A stretch of DNA of 64,000 nt, from positions 1,116,001 to 1,180,000 of the forward strand of contig NZ_CP080766.1 in assembly GCF_019602855.1 (NCBI RefSeq), read 5' to 3'. This stretch comes from Cupriavidus pinatubonensis. GTDB lineage: Bacteria; Pseudomonadota; Gammaproteobacteria; Burkholderiales; Burkholderiaceae. Below the pieces are notes generated by a model. It was not told where the DNA came from and did no database searches. It was given only the letters and a program-made list of their open reading frames with translations. A program made the translations under genes and the position numbers. This document shows positions 31,792 through 41,389 of the stretch, piece after piece. Each line of letters starts with the position of its first letter. Positions within the stretch are counted from its first letter, which is position 1.

Positions 31792-33081
31792 ATGGCATTG
31801 GAAAGCACACATCAGGATCTGGCTGCGGCGCGCGCGCAGCACGTGGCCCGCGGCGTAGTAACCGCGCATCCGATCTTCGTGGACCACGCTCAGGGCTCCC
31901 GCGTCTGGGATGTCAATGGCCGCAGCTATCTCGATTTCGTTGGCGGCATCGGCGTGCTGAATGTCGGCCACAACCACCCGCGAGTCGTAGCGGCTGTCAA
32001 GCAGCAGCTCGAGCGTGTGAGCCACGCGGCGTTCCAGGTTGCCGGCTATGACGTCTATATCGAGCTCGCTGCTCGGCTGAATCGCCTGGTGGGCGGTTCA
32101 GAGGCCTACAAGACGGTCTTCCTGACCACCGGCGCCGAAGCGGTGGAGAACGCCGTCAAGATTGCCCGCGCGTATCGCAATGCGCCGGGCATCATTGCTT
32201 TCCGCGGCGGCTTTCACGGCCGTACGCTGCTGGGCATGACCCTGACCGGCATGAGCACGCCGTACAAGCAGAACTTCGGACCGTTCGCTGGCGATGTCTA
32301 TCACACGCCGTACCCCGACCCTTATCGCGGCTTCAGCGGCGACGATGCGCTGCGAGCGCTCGATGACCTGTTTGCGACACAGATCGCGCCGGACCGCTTG
32401 GCGGCGATCATTCTCGAACTTGTTCAGGGCGATGGCGGCTTCCTGGCAGCCGGTTCGGATTTCCTGAAGAAGCTGCGCGCGCTGACCACGAAGCACGGCA
32501 TCGTCCTGATTGCCGATGAGATCCAGACGGGCTTCGGTCGCACTGGAGAACTTTTTGCGTTCCAGGAGGCGGGCATACAGCCCGATCTCGTCACCGTGGC
32601 GAAGAGCCTCGCTGGTGGCCTGCCGCTGTCCGGCGTCGTGGGCCGTGCCGAAATCATGGATGCGCCGCTTCCTGGCGGCCTCGGCGGCACGTACGCAGGC
32701 AACCCGCTGGCCTGTGCGGCTGCACTGGCGGTCCTCGACCTGTTCGAGGACGAAAAGCTGACGGAGCGCGCACGCGAACTGGGCACGACCTTGCGCGGCG
32801 GCCTCCTGGCGCTGGCCGACAAGTACCAGGAGATTGGTACCATTCGCGGCGTGGGCCCGATGCTGGCGCTGGAGTTCGTCAAGCACGGCGACCCGCACCA
32901 GCCGGATGCGGATTTCGCTCAACGCGTGGTCGATATCTGCCGCGATGAAGGTCTTCTGGTGATCAAGTGCGGCGTGCATCGCAACAACGTTCGTCTGCTT
33001 GCTCCGGTGAATACCGAGCTCGACGACGCACACGAGGCCATTGCCATCCTTGGCCGAGCCATCGCCAAGGTCCGCGGATAA
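31792..33081 (+). CDS. gabT: 4-aminobutyrate aminotransferase (class III, PLP)
   Basis: This 429-residue class III aminotransferase has Asp242 and Gln245 in ADEIQTGFGRTG and the PLP Lys271 in TVAKSLAGGLPLSG. Glu209, the residue equivalent to the substrate-gating Glu of E. coli GabT, lies in ELVQGDGG, where EPVQGEGG is usual. It moves the amino group of GABA (or 5-aminovalerate) to 2-oxoglutarate. GACAGGAC before the ATG at 31792 is a modest ribosome-binding site; longer in-frame starts add no family sequence. Confidence 0.92.
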   Translation: MALESTHQDLAAARAQHVARGVVTAHPIFVDHAQGSRVWDVNGRSYLDFVGGIGVLNVGHNHPRVVAAVKQQLERVSHAAFQVAGYDVYIELAARLNRLVGGSEAYKTVFLTTGAEAVENAVKIARAYRNAPGIIAFRGGFHGRTLLGMTLTGMSTPYKQNFGPFAGDVYHTPYPDPYRGFSGDDALRALDDLFATQIAPDRLAAIILELVQGDGGFLAAGSDFLKKLRALTTKHGIVLIADEIQTGFGRTGELFAFQEAGIQPDLVTVAKSLAGGLPLSGVVGRAEIMDAPLPGGLGGTYAGNPLACAAALAVLDLFEDEKLTERARELGTTLRGGLLALADKYQEIGTIRGVGPMLALEFVKHGDPHQPDADFAQRVVDICRDEGLLVIKCGVHRNNVRLLAPVNTELDDAHEAIAILGRAIAKVRG

Positions 33082-33093
33082 CCGAGAGCCAAA

Positions 33094-33837
33094 ATGCCCC
33101 GAGACACGTTAGTCAGTCACCGACAATCGGTAGATATTGGCGGCAAGTTTTCCGGCAAGACGGTGCTGACGTTAGACGTCTATGGCACGCTGATCGACTG
33201 GGAGCGGGGCATCTGCGATGCATTGGGACCAATCCTGAGAGGCCACGGATTGTCGACGAGTGAAGACGAGATGCTGGAGCGGTACGCGACGCATGAGTCC
33301 GCGCTGGAAGCAGGCCCCTACCTGACATATCGGGAAATTCTTGAGGAGTCGCTGCTGCGCATTGCGGCAGATCTGGGATTCACTCCCTCCGAATACGAAC
33401 TCGACAGCTTTTCGCATTCGGTCGGTGACTGGCCGGCCTTTGCCGATTCTCGGGCCTCACTCGTCGCGCTTCAGAAGCGCTTTCGGCTGGCCGTCATCAC
33501 GAATGGTGACGACGAATTCTTCTCGCTTTCCAACAAGCACCTGAAGATCCAGTTCGACTATGTTGTCACGGCTCAGCAGGCACGCAGCTACAAGCCGTCG
33601 TTGAACAACTTCCATGTGGCGCTTGGCCGGATCGACGCACCGCGATCGCAGATCCTGCATGTCGCGCAAAGTCTGTATCACGACCATGTCCCGGCCCAGG
33701 CGCTGGGACTGCAGACTGTATGGATCAACCGACGACGCGGCAAGCCGGGTTTTGGCGCCGTTCCGAAGGCCGAAGCCGTACCTGACGCCGAATTCGACGA
33801 CATGCGAGCCTTCGCTGACGCGATGCTGGAACGGTAG
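33094..33837 (+). CDS. HAD-superfamily hydrolase, haloacid-dehalogenase type II-like (paralogue 1)
   Basis: At 247 residues it has nucleophile Asp28 in [14 protein letters not shown], motif II in VITNGDDEFF, Lys in ARSYKPSLNNF and the acidic motif YHDHVPA. The layout matches L-2-haloacid dehalogenase type II relatives, many of which are phosphatases of unknown substrate. It starts 12 bases after gabT, so it is cotranscribed. Its paralogue at 37240 lies beside gabD. The first 22 residues (MPRDTLVSHRQSVDIGGKFSGK) are an extra tail not seen in the paralogue. Confidence 0.87.
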   Translation: MPRDTLVSHRQSVDIGGKFSGKTVLTLDVYGTLIDWERGICDALGPILRGHGLSTSEDEMLERYATHESALEAGPYLTYREILEESLLRIAADLGFTPSEYELDSFSHSVGDWPAFADSRASLVALQKRFRLAVITNGDDEFFSLSNKHLKIQFDYVVTAQQARSYKPSLNNFHVALGRIDAPRSQILHVAQSLYHDHVPAQALGLQTVWINRRRGKPGFGAVPKAEAVPDAEFDDMRAFADAMLER

Positions 33838-33931
33838 GCACGGCACAAGCCCCTCCGCCAAACCGCAGCGAGTTGCCTTTTGCTGCACTCGCGCTATGCT
33901 GGCAAGGATCGGGCGCGCTACATGGAGGGTT

Positions 33932-35512
33932 ATGGACATCACGACAGCCCTTGAGTCGACAGTCCTGCGGGGAGCTCGGGTTGTGGCCGGGCACGCAGGA
34001 CTGACAAACGAGATCCGGTGGGTCCATATGGTCGATCATCCGGATATCGCTGCATGGGTACAGCGCGGCCAACTGCTCCTGTCCACAGGCTACAACTGGC
34101 CTCAGGACAAACAAAAGGCCAACCAGCTCATCAGGGATCTGCACGACCGCGGACTTGCCGGCGTCGTGCTCGCAGTCCCGAATTTCCTGGAGCACTTTCC
34201 CTCATCGTCCACGCTCGCGGCAAATGACGTCGGTCTGCCCCTGCTCGAAATCGACTGGGACATACCGTTTAGCTCGATCACCGAAGAAATTCATTCGAGC
34301 ATCATCCGCCATCAAGGCGAAATCATTGAACGCTCTGACGAAATCCACCGTTCACTGACGCACGCCGCGGTGGTGGCGAATACGCTCGGGGACCTGGCTC
34401 TTGCACTTGGCAAGCTTCTGAACCGCGCGGTGAATTTCGTTGACACAGATGGCCTGCTACTTGGGTCTAGCGACAAAACTCGGCCAGAGCAGGAGCTGGG
34501 CGAGCGCGAGCGCGCGTATTTCAGGTTCCTGAACAACCGGATCATTCTTCGCCAGATCCAGGACAGCATGAGTCCCCTTCTGCTGGATGCCATACCGGAA
34601 GTGGGCGTACCGAAGCGATTAGGCTGCCCGGTTCGTATCCGGGGTGCGATCGCGGCATTTATCTTCGTTGACGGCGGAGACATGCCGTTGGGCGAGCTTG
34701 ACATCCGCGCTACCGAACATGCCTCAATCATCGCAGCGCTGCATCTCGTCCATATGCGGGCGCTCCATCTGCAAGAAGAACGGTTGGGCTATGCGCTGGT
34801 TGGTTCGTTGCTCGAAGGGAAGTTCGAAGAGACCCCTACCGCCTTGGAGCGGGCACGGCTGAGCGGCTGGGATCCTTCCGGCAATTATCGGGTATGCCTC
34901 GTGCTATTGGACGAGCCGCTGCCGCTTTCCAAAGAAGGCTTTCTTCGCCGTGAGCGCTGGGTGGAAAGGCTGCGCAGGTACCTGGAGAACTCCGGGCAAC
35001 CACCGCTTATTCTTGTGTCACTCAATCAGATCACGTTCCTGATGGCGGCAGACGTCGAGCCTGGGCCATTGTGGAAGTCGCTCGGCAGCAGAGGCGCCGC
35101 GCTTGCGGTCAGCCGCGTGCATCGTGGAATCACGGGCATGGCACAGGGCGGACAGGATGTCCAGTCGCTGGTTCCATTGCTTCGACCAGGCAAAGTCCAT
35201 CATTTTCAGGAAGTCATGTTTCCCAGGGCCCTGATGGGAGACGCCGATGCCAGGGCACTGTTCATTCAAAGCAAGATTGGCCCGCTGCTGAATGACAAGA
35301 AAGGCGAGGCGCTTCTCGAAACCCTGGAAGCGCTTTGCGCCGAGGGCTTTCAGCTTGCGAATACGGCCAGGCGGTTAGGCGTGCATATCAGTACGCTCCG
35401 TTACCGACTGGAGCGCATCGAATCCCTTCTGGGCTCAGCCCTGGAAGACCAGGCCAACCGCTTCGAGTTGCAGGTAGCTGTTGCGCTCCACAAGCTCACA
35501 AGCGAAGGCTAG
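33932..35512 (+). CDS. PucR-family transcriptional regulator
   Basis: At 526 residues it has the N-terminal PucR sensor (LRGARVVAGHAGLTNEIRWVHMVDHPDIAAWVQRGQLLLSTGYNW), a middle GGDEF-like region and a C-terminal HTH_30 (EALCAEGFQLANTARRLGVHISTLRYRLERIESLLG). Such regulators often control purine, proline or GABA use. The ATG at 33932 follows GGAGGGTT, and long upstream extensions are rejected. Its position after gabT and HAD suggests it regulates this cluster. Confidence 0.9.
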   Translation: MDITTALESTVLRGARVVAGHAGLTNEIRWVHMVDHPDIAAWVQRGQLLLSTGYNWPQDKQKANQLIRDLHDRGLAGVVLAVPNFLEHFPSSSTLAANDVGLPLLEIDWDIPFSSITEEIHSSIIRHQGEIIERSDEIHRSLTHAAVVANTLGDLALALGKLLNRAVNFVDTDGLLLGSSDKTRPEQELGERERAYFRFLNNRIILRQIQDSMSPLLLDAIPEVGVPKRLGCPVRIRGAIAAFIFVDGGDMPLGELDIRATEHASIIAALHLVHMRALHLQEERLGYALVGSLLEGKFEETPTALERARLSGWDPSGNYRVCLVLLDEPLPLSKEGFLRRERWVERLRRYLENSGQPPLILVSLNQITFLMAADVEPGPLWKSLGSRGAALAVSRVHRGITGMAQGGQDVQSLVPLLRPGKVHHFQEVMFPRALMGDADARALFIQSKIGPLLNDKKGEALLETLEALCAEGFQLANTARRLGVHISTLRYRLERIESLLGSALEDQANRFELQVAVALHKLTSEG

Positions 35513-35581
35513 ACATTCCATCACCCTGACAGGAATTCATAGACCGATGACACCTTCCAAGGGAGAAGGAAAGACAAAAGA

Positions 35582-35640
35582 AGAGAGCCTGCGAAGTGCA
35601 GGCTCTCTGCTTCCGTGAGCAAGGGCCTTGTGGGCCCTTG
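35582..35640. terminator. Two tandem hairpins between convergent pucR and gabD
   Basis: AGAGAGCCTGC pairs with GCAGGCTCTCT (35582-35609 region). Then CAAGGGCC pairs with GGCCCTTG (35620-35640). They lie between convergent stop codons and probably end both transcripts. Confidence 0.75.
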
Positions 35641-35651
35641 TCAATCGGCAT

Positions 35652-37106
35652 TCAGACGATTTCCAGATGCAGCGTCTGTACTTCGAGGAACTCGTCGATT
35701 CCGTGATGCGATCCTTCGCGACCCAGCCCCGACTCCTTTACGCCGCCGAACGGTGCGACGGCGGAGGAAATGACGCCCGTATTGGCGCCGACCATGCCAT
35801 ATTCCAGCGCTTCACTTACGCGGAACACACGATTGACGTCCGTCGAGAACAGATAGGCGGCCAGACCGTACGGCGTGTCATTGGCGCGTCGAATGATCTC
35901 CGTCTCGGACTCGAACGGGAAGAGGGCAGCAACCGGGCCGAACGTCTCTTCGCTGGCAATCAACATGCCATCTGTCGCGCCAGTTACGACTGTCGGCTCG
36001 AAGTACTGCTGGCCTCGCGACAATGACGCGCCGCCAACGATGACCTTCGCGCCATGCGCCACCGCATCTTCCACGTGGCGAACCACCTTCCTGAGCGCAG
36101 CATCGTTGATCAGCGGACCGATAGAGACGCCATCTTCCGTGCCGGCTCCCACCTTCAGCTTGCGGACTTCCTCGCTCAGACGCGCCGAGAAGCGATCGTA
36201 GATGCCTGCCTGTACATAGATACGATTGGCGCACACACAGGTCTGACCACTGTTGCGGAACTTGCTCGCCATCACGCCCGCGACTGCCTGCTCGAGGTCG
36301 GCGTCGTCAAAGACGATGACAGGAGCGTTGCCGCCAAGCTCCATGCTCACACGTTTGACCGTGTCTGCGCATTGGCGCAGCAGCAACTTGCCGACTTGCG
36401 TGGAGCCGGTGAATGTCAGCTTCCTGACGATCGGATTGGCGGTCAGTTCGCCGCCAATGCCTTGCGGCATCCCGGTGACGATGTTCAGCACGCCGGCCGG
36501 AATGCCTGCGCGCTCCCCAAGCTCCGCCAGAGCAAGCGCGGAGTACGGCGTCAGTTCGGACGGCTTCACGACAACGGTGCAACCGGCAGCCAGCGCCGGC
36601 GCGAGCTTGCGGGTAATCATGGCGTTGGGGAAGTTCCAGGGCGTGATCGCTGCACACACCCCGACCGGAACCTTTCTCGCGATGATCCGACGGCTCGCGT
36701 GTGTAGCGGGGATCGTTTCGCCATAGGCACGAATGCCCTCTTCGGCAAACCACTCCACGAACGACGCCCCATACAGGATTTCGCCACGCGCCTCGGCGAG
36801 TGGCTTGCCTTGTTCCAGCGTCATGATCAGCGCCAGGTCGTCGGCATGAGCCACCATGAGTTCGCGCCACTTGCGCAGGACCGCTGCGCGCTGATGCGTG
36901 GTCAGCGCACTCCATGCCGGCAGTGCGCGATTTGCCGCCTCGATCGCGGCGCGCGTATCCGCGGCGTCGCAGGCGGGAATGGTGCCGAGCGGTTCGTTGT
37001 TCGCTGGATTGATCACATCCAGCGTCTTCCCCGACTCCGCGGCCCGCCATTGGCCATCGACATATGCCTGCTGCCGCAGCAGACCAGGATCTTTCAGTGA
37101 GAACAT
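35652..37106 (-). CDS. gabD: Succinate-semialdehyde dehydrogenase
   Basis: This 484-residue aldehyde dehydrogenase has Asn in TPWNFP, catalytic Glu in MELGGNAPVIVF and Cys in NSGQTCVCANR, where the CVC pair matches the redox-switch cysteines of GabD enzymes. It oxidises succinic (or glutaric) semialdehyde, the product of GabT, feeding the TCA cycle. Two close ATGs exist at 37112 and 37106; AGG lies 8 bases before the second, which is preferred. It converges on the pucR gene. Confidence 0.92.
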   Translation of the reverse strand: MFSLKDPGLLRQQAYVDGQWRAAESGKTLDVINPANNEPLGTIPACDAADTRAAIEAANRALPAWSALTTHQRAAVLRKWRELMVAHADDLALIMTLEQGKPLAEARGEILYGASFVEWFAEEGIRAYGETIPATHASRRIIARKVPVGVCAAITPWNFPNAMITRKLAPALAAGCTVVVKPSELTPYSALALAELGERAGIPAGVLNIVTGMPQGIGGELTANPIVRKLTFTGSTQVGKLLLRQCADTVKRVSMELGGNAPVIVFDDADLEQAVAGVMASKFRNSGQTCVCANRIYVQAGIYDRFSARLSEEVRKLKVGAGTEDGVSIGPLINDAALRKVVRHVEDAVAHGAKVIVGGASLSRGQQYFEPTVVTGATDGMLIASEETFGPVAALFPFESETEIIRRANDTPYGLAAYLFSTDVNRVFRVSEALEYGMVGANTGVISSAVAPFGGVKESGLGREGSHHGIDEFLEVQTLHLEIV

Positions 37107-37239
37107 AGACATTACCTGCGTGTACAAGCCGTGGCGGACATGTGCGGGCACGCGCTGGCCCATGCCGCGTCGGCAGTAGTAACGGGGGATGAGCGAAAGC
37201 TGGTGGTCAGCCAGCTTCCGGTACTTCGACAGAAGACCG

Positions 37240-37968
37240 TCAGGCTTTCAGCGCGGCCTTGTGAGCTTCTGCCAGCGCGGCCATGCTCTCGAAGCGGAAA
37301 TCGAACTTCGGGGTGCCCGGAGGAGGCATCGTCGCACCCCAACCCCTGTCGGCATGGCGGCGATCGATCCATGCGGATGCCAGGCCGAAGTCGTTTGCCG
37401 GCGCGTGGTCATGGAACAGGCTTTGCGCCGTATGCAGGATGTCCTTCTTTTCCAGTCCGAAGTCTCGGCTCAGACGACCCAGCATGTAGTCGAAGTTCTT
37501 CGGGCTCGGCTTGTACGAGCCAATGTCCTGCGCCGTGTAGATGGCGTCGAACTCGACGCCGAGTCGCGCATTGCTGCTGCGGAACGACAGCCGGTCGACG
37601 TTGGACAGGATGACGAGTTTGTAGTGTTGCTTCAGATAACGCAGCGCTTCGACCGAGTCCGGGAACTCGGGCCAGTCGGGAACGGACGCACCAAAGATAT
37701 TGCATTCCTCGTTGGTCACGCCGACGTTCCATTCATTCGCCAGGCGACGATAGACGATCGCCAGCAGCGCCGAGTAGGCCAGGCCCGGCGTCATCAGTTC
37801 CTGGTCGGCCTCATGCCTGGCGTAGTTCTCCAGGATCTCGTCGCGGCTCTTGCCGGCATAGCCAGCCTTTTCGAGCAGCGGTGCCAGGGCGTTGTAAATG
37901 CCCGTCTCCCAGTCGATGAGGGTGCCATAGCAGTCGAAGGTCAGTACCTTGAAGTCCGTCAGTTTCAT
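37240..37968 (-). CDS. HAD-superfamily hydrolase, haloacid-dehalogenase type II-like (paralogue 2)
   Basis: At 242 residues it has Asp12 in [27 protein letters not shown] (motif II), [13 protein letters not shown] (Lys motif) and LFHDHAPA. It is similar to the product at 33094 over its whole length. AAGGAG favours the ATG at 37968 over 37971. It probably shares a transcript with gabD (133-base gap). Its substrate is unknown; true haloacid dehalogenase activity is not implied by context. Confidence 0.88.
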   Translation of the reverse strand: MKLTDFKVLTFDCYGTLIDWETGIYNALAPLLEKAGYAGKSRDEILENYARHEADQELMTPGLAYSALLAIVYRRLANEWNVGVTNEECNIFGASVPDWPEFPDSVEALRYLKQHYKLVILSNVDRLSFRSSNARLGVEFDAIYTAQDIGSYKPSPKNFDYMLGRLSRDFGLEKKDILHTAQSLFHDHAPANDFGLASAWIDRRHADRGWGATMPPPGTPKFDFRFESMAALAEAHKAALKA

Positions 37969-38123
37969 CATTGCTCCTTTTCAATAGGTCTCTGCGACGG
38001 CGTTGTCGAAGGACTATCGCAGAATCTGCATCAGGGTATCCGCGTCCGCACTGGTGTGCTCCAGGGCCGGTGCGATACCAGGAATGTCGTCAGTGCAAGG
38101 GGTCTCCATTGCAGCGTGGCCGC

Positions 38124-39551
38124 TCAGTCGGCGGGCATAAGAGGAAGTACTTTCGCGGGATTCATCAGGTTGGCAGGGTCAAGCGCACGTTTGACGCGCC
38201 ATGCAAGCTTCAATTCCACCTGGCTTCGTACGTGTAGCAGTGCGTCGCACTTGGCGGCCCCGATGCCATGCTCCGCGGAGATGGATCCGTTCAGCGCCAT
38301 CGCGGCGTCATCGACAAGCTTCGTGATCGCTTCGCCGTGTCGGGTGAGGTAATCCTCGGGGGCCATGTCGGCGGGCCGTAGAGGATTGAAGTGGACATTG
38401 CCGTCACCAACGTGCCCATAGATCACCATGCGGGTCGCAGGCGCGACGGCCATCACCTTGGCCGAGGTCTCGCGGATGAATCTTGGAATACTGGACAGCG
38501 GCACCGAAATATCGCATCGCACGCTGCCGCGTGTACGGGTCTGCGCATCCGATATCTCCTCGCGGACAAGCCAGAAATCGGTAGCCTGCTTTTCGTTGGA
38601 CGCGATGACGGCATCGTCGATCATGCCCTTGTCGGCCAACTCGCCCAACGCTGAATAGAAAGCGGCTTCACCCATCTCCTGGGACGAGGTCGACGACATC
38701 TCCACGAGGACATACCAGGGATGAGTGGTCGGAAGCGGCGATGTCTGACGGCCCAGATACCCGAGGACCAACGTCATTGCGTCCGACGAGATCAGTTCGA
38801 ATGCCGTGACGTCCGTGCCAAGACGCTGACGCAACAGACCGAATGCTTCAAGCGCGTGGTCGGCGCTCCCTGAACCGAGCATCGCGACGCATTTGGCGCG
38901 AGGAATCGGGTACATCTTCAGAACGGCTGCGGTGATGATTCCGAGTGTGCCCTCGGCGCCGATGAAGAGGTGCTTCAAGTCATAGCCAGCGTTGTCCTTC
39001 CTCAGCGCTCTCAGGCCGTTCCAGATCTCGCCATTCGGCAGCACAACCTCCAGGCCCAGGACGAGGTCGCGCATGTTGCCGTACCGAAGCACTGCCGTAC
39101 CGCCGGCATTGGTAGAAAGATTGCCGCCGATCTGACAACTGCCTTCCGAGCCAATGCGAAGCGGAAACAGCGCCCCAGCCTTCTCGGCGGCGGCGCGAGC
39201 CGCGTGGAGCGTGACGCCGGCCTCGACCACCATCGTCGCGTTCAGTGAATCGACGGAGCGCACCTGATTGAGCCGGGTCAGCGACAGCAGTACCGCCGTC
39301 CCGCTGGCATCCGGCACGCTGCCCCCCAGGAGCGAGGTGTTGCCGCCCTGCGGCACCACTGGAATGTCATTCCGGTTGCAGTACGCCACGACAGCGCTTA
39401 CCTCCGCGGTCGACGCCGGCCTGACGACCGCCAGAGCCTGACCACGGAAAACACCTCGATAGTCGGTGGCGAAGGACTGGACGTCCTCGCCGACCAATAC
39501 ATTGGCCGGGCCGACGATGGAGATGAGATGGTTCACGTGGTGGTTCGACAT
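38124..39551 (-). CDS. FAD-linked oxidase/dehydrogenase, GlcD/D-2-hydroxyglutarate-dehydrogenase type
   Basis: At 475 residues it has the PCMH-type FAD domain (VVPQGGNTSLLGGSVPD, GSEGSCQIGGNLSTNAGGTAVLRYGNMRD, FIGAEGTLGIITAA) and the C-terminal domain with metal-binding YGHVGDGNVHFNPL and SAEHGIGAAK. Family members oxidise D-lactate, glycolate or D-2-hydroxyglutarate. In this cluster a 2-hydroxy acid linked to the GABA or glutarate route is plausible. It is about 155 bases upstream of paralogue 2 in the same direction. Confidence 0.88.
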   Translation of the reverse strand: MSNHHVNHLISIVGPANVLVGEDVQSFATDYRGVFRGQALAVVRPASTAEVSAVVAYCNRNDIPVVPQGGNTSLLGGSVPDASGTAVLLSLTRLNQVRSVDSLNATMVVEAGVTLHAARAAAEKAGALFPLRIGSEGSCQIGGNLSTNAGGTAVLRYGNMRDLVLGLEVVLPNGEIWNGLRALRKDNAGYDLKHLFIGAEGTLGIITAAVLKMYPIPRAKCVAMLGSGSADHALEAFGLLRQRLGTDVTAFELISSDAMTLVLGYLGRQTSPLPTTHPWYVLVEMSSTSSQEMGEAAFYSALGELADKGMIDDAVIASNEKQATDFWLVREEISDAQTRTRGSVRCDISVPLSSIPRFIRETSAKVMAVAPATRMVIYGHVGDGNVHFNPLRPADMAPEDYLTRHGEAITKLVDDAAMALNGSISAEHGIGAAKCDALLHVRSQVELKLAWRVKRALDPANLMNPAKVLPLMPAD

Positions 39552-40132
39552 GCGGGCTCCGACGGTGAGAGGGTTCTCGTGGCGCCGGAAGGATCTGCAT
39601 TGAGTCGTCCGACACAGTCCGAAGCATATGGGCCGTCATGCCGTCCGCATACCTATGTGTCATAGGAGAAATCGCAGGAATTTTCACACTGCCGGGCATG
39701 AGTGGGCGGCGGATTGTCCTGTCAGCCCCTTTCGCAGGGCCCCCCGACTTCCAGGGATTTTGACGCAGCGATGGCCTGTTCGAAGTCGAAGGCCGAGTGA
39801 CGGATCGCAAGCCTCAGGACGTTGCGCCACCGAGCGGCCAACGGCCCATACCGGCGAACGAACTTGCGTATCCCTATCGGGAATGCCCCGGGGGTGGCGA
39901 ATCACTGCAGGCCCTTGTGGGACTTTGCATCGGCGCAGGCTGGAGCGGCGAGGTCCGCAAGCGGCTGCCATCCGGTGAAACCTGTGCACACCTGCGCGAA
40001 ATACTGGGGGAAAACACCGATCACAGCAGGCGTGGACGATGCAGAACGTTCGGCACGTGTCATGCCGAACGTGCGGTGATGTGACCGCTGAAGCGCAGGC
40101 GTCAGACCACGTAGGCCTGTCCGCTTCCTGGC
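39552..40132. other. 580-base intergenic region with a strong hairpin, no gene
   Basis: Between the FAD dehydrogenase start and the efflux operon end, no reading frame resembles a known protein. The only distinct structure is the perfect 10-bp inverted repeat at 40046-40072. Confidence 0.55.
40046..40072. terminator. Perfect 10-bp inverted repeat after the metal efflux operon
   Basis: ACGTTCGGCA and TGCCGAACGT flank a 7-base loop, 60 bases beyond the last efflux gene's stop codon. No T-run is present, so it may be a factor-assisted terminator or mRNA end stabiliser. Confidence 0.5.
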
Positions 40133-41389
40133 TCAGTCGTCGAGATCCCACATCTGGTGAAGGTCGAGCCTGAGCCGGCTGTCGGCTTCCAGCGCATCGA
40201 CCCGTGCAAGCCGTTCAGCCAGCAGCGCCTCCGCAAGGCTTCGGCGTACCGCAAGCAATTCGGCCAGGCCAGATTCGCCTGCGCGATAGGCGCGCGTGGC
40301 GCGATCCGACGCGATCCGCTGCAGGCGCGCGGCCTCTGCCTGAGCCTGCGCTGTCGAGCGTTTGCCAAGCAGATTCCGGTACTGCACGTCGAATTCCGTG
40401 CCGAGCCTGCGCTCTGCTGCCATTCGGCTGCGCGCCGCGGCCTCGGCGTCTGCTGCCGCTGCCGTGGCGACCGCGCGGCGATGTTCGCCGCCAAGCGGCA
40501 TGGCCACGCTGACGCCAAGGATGCGCTCGGCGCCGCCACGCTCAATGGAAACAAACATGCCCACCGTCGGATCGGGCTTGCGCTCCAGATCCGCGCGGGT
40601 AGCCTGCCGTAGCGCCTGCGCTTCCTGCGCCATCGCGAGCCGGTACTCATGGCTGCCGCGCACGTAGTCCATACGTAAAGCCTCGGGCGGGTCATGAGGC
40701 GCAACTGACAGCGCTGTATCTGCCAGCGGGCCGGGTTCTCCCAGCCCCGGAAACCGCCCACGCAGTTCGGCCAGTGCGGCCTGCTCCGCGGCCGCGGCCG
40801 TCGCTAGCGCGGCCTGCGTACGTGCGTGATCCGACGCAGCCAGCTCTCCGTCGAGCCTCGCGGCGTCACCCATTTGGATGCGGCGCGCCGTCATGGCCAC
40901 AAGTTCGCCGGCCGCCCTGGCGTTATCCTGCGCGGCAAGGCGAGCCTGCCCGGCACGCATCACGGCAAACCACAGGGCAAGGATCTGGCGCGACGATTCG
41001 TGCCGCGCGTCCATCACGGCAAGGTTCGCGGCTTCGCCAGTCGCATCGGCCAACCGCGCATCGGCATCGGCCTTGCCCCATAGACGCAGCGGTCTTTCCA
41101 CTGCTATCTGCCCTTCGGCAAAACGCTGGGACGGCTCTCGAACGCTGCGGCCCTGCCCAATCGCCCGTACCACCGTTTCAGCGGTGCCCGCGCGGATGCC
41201 GACGGCGCGCGCAAGCGCGGCATCGCGCCTGGCTTGTGCAGTCATCACGTCGGGAGAACCGGCAATCGCTTCCCGCACCGCCGCTTCGTCCGGCAGATAG
41301 CCGCCTGCGCTGCCCGCGTGCGCAGCAGCACTCCAGACCGTCATCGCGACGGCCGCTGCAAGGCGCTTGACATACAGGTCGCGTTTCAT
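40133..41389 (-). CDS. Outer-membrane factor of heavy-metal RND efflux (CzcC-like)
   Basis: This 418-residue protein has a signal peptide (KRLAAAVAMTVWSAAAHA) and long Ala/Arg-rich coiled-coil helices of the OEP/TolC family. It would form the outer-membrane exit duct of the pump. Its ATG overlaps the stop of the RND gene, so it is last in the operon. In czcCBA operons this gene comes first, so the order differs. Confidence 0.85.
   Translation of the reverse strand: MKRDLYVKRLAAAVAMTVWSAAAHAGSAGGYLPDEAAVREAIAGSPDVMTAQARRDAALARAVGIRAGTAETVVRAIGQGRSVREPSQRFAEGQIAVERPLRLWGKADADARLADATGEAANLAVMDARHESSRQILALWFAVMRAGQARLAAQDNARAAGELVAMTARRIQMGDAARLDGELAASDHARTQAALATAAAAEQAALAELRGRFPGLGEPGPLADTALSVAPHDPPEALRMDYVRGSHEYRLAMAQEAQALRQATRADLERKPDPTVGMFVSIERGGAERILGVSVAMPLGGEHRRAVATAAAADAEAAARSRMAAERRLGTEFDVQYRNLLGKRSTAQAQAEAARLQRIASDRATRAYRAGESGLAELLAVRRSLAEALLAERLARVDALEADSRLRLDLHQMWDLDD

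Noticed and set aside
31559..31810. 83-codon leftward frame in the gab divergent region, ending ...RFKASLLSLHFDDA
   Set aside because: No family is recognised, there is no good ribosome-binding site, and it overlaps the gabT start. A pseudogene tail is possible but unsupported.
33094..33837. Annotation as a genuine L-2-haloacid dehalogenase
   Set aside because: The fold and motifs fit, but many relatives are phosphatases and no haloacid context is present, so the call was kept at superfamily level.
39628..39978. 116-codon frame between the FAD dehydrogenase and metal efflux genes
   Set aside because: The composition is low-information and Arg-rich, several overlapping frames are equally open, and there is no family match or ribosome-binding site.
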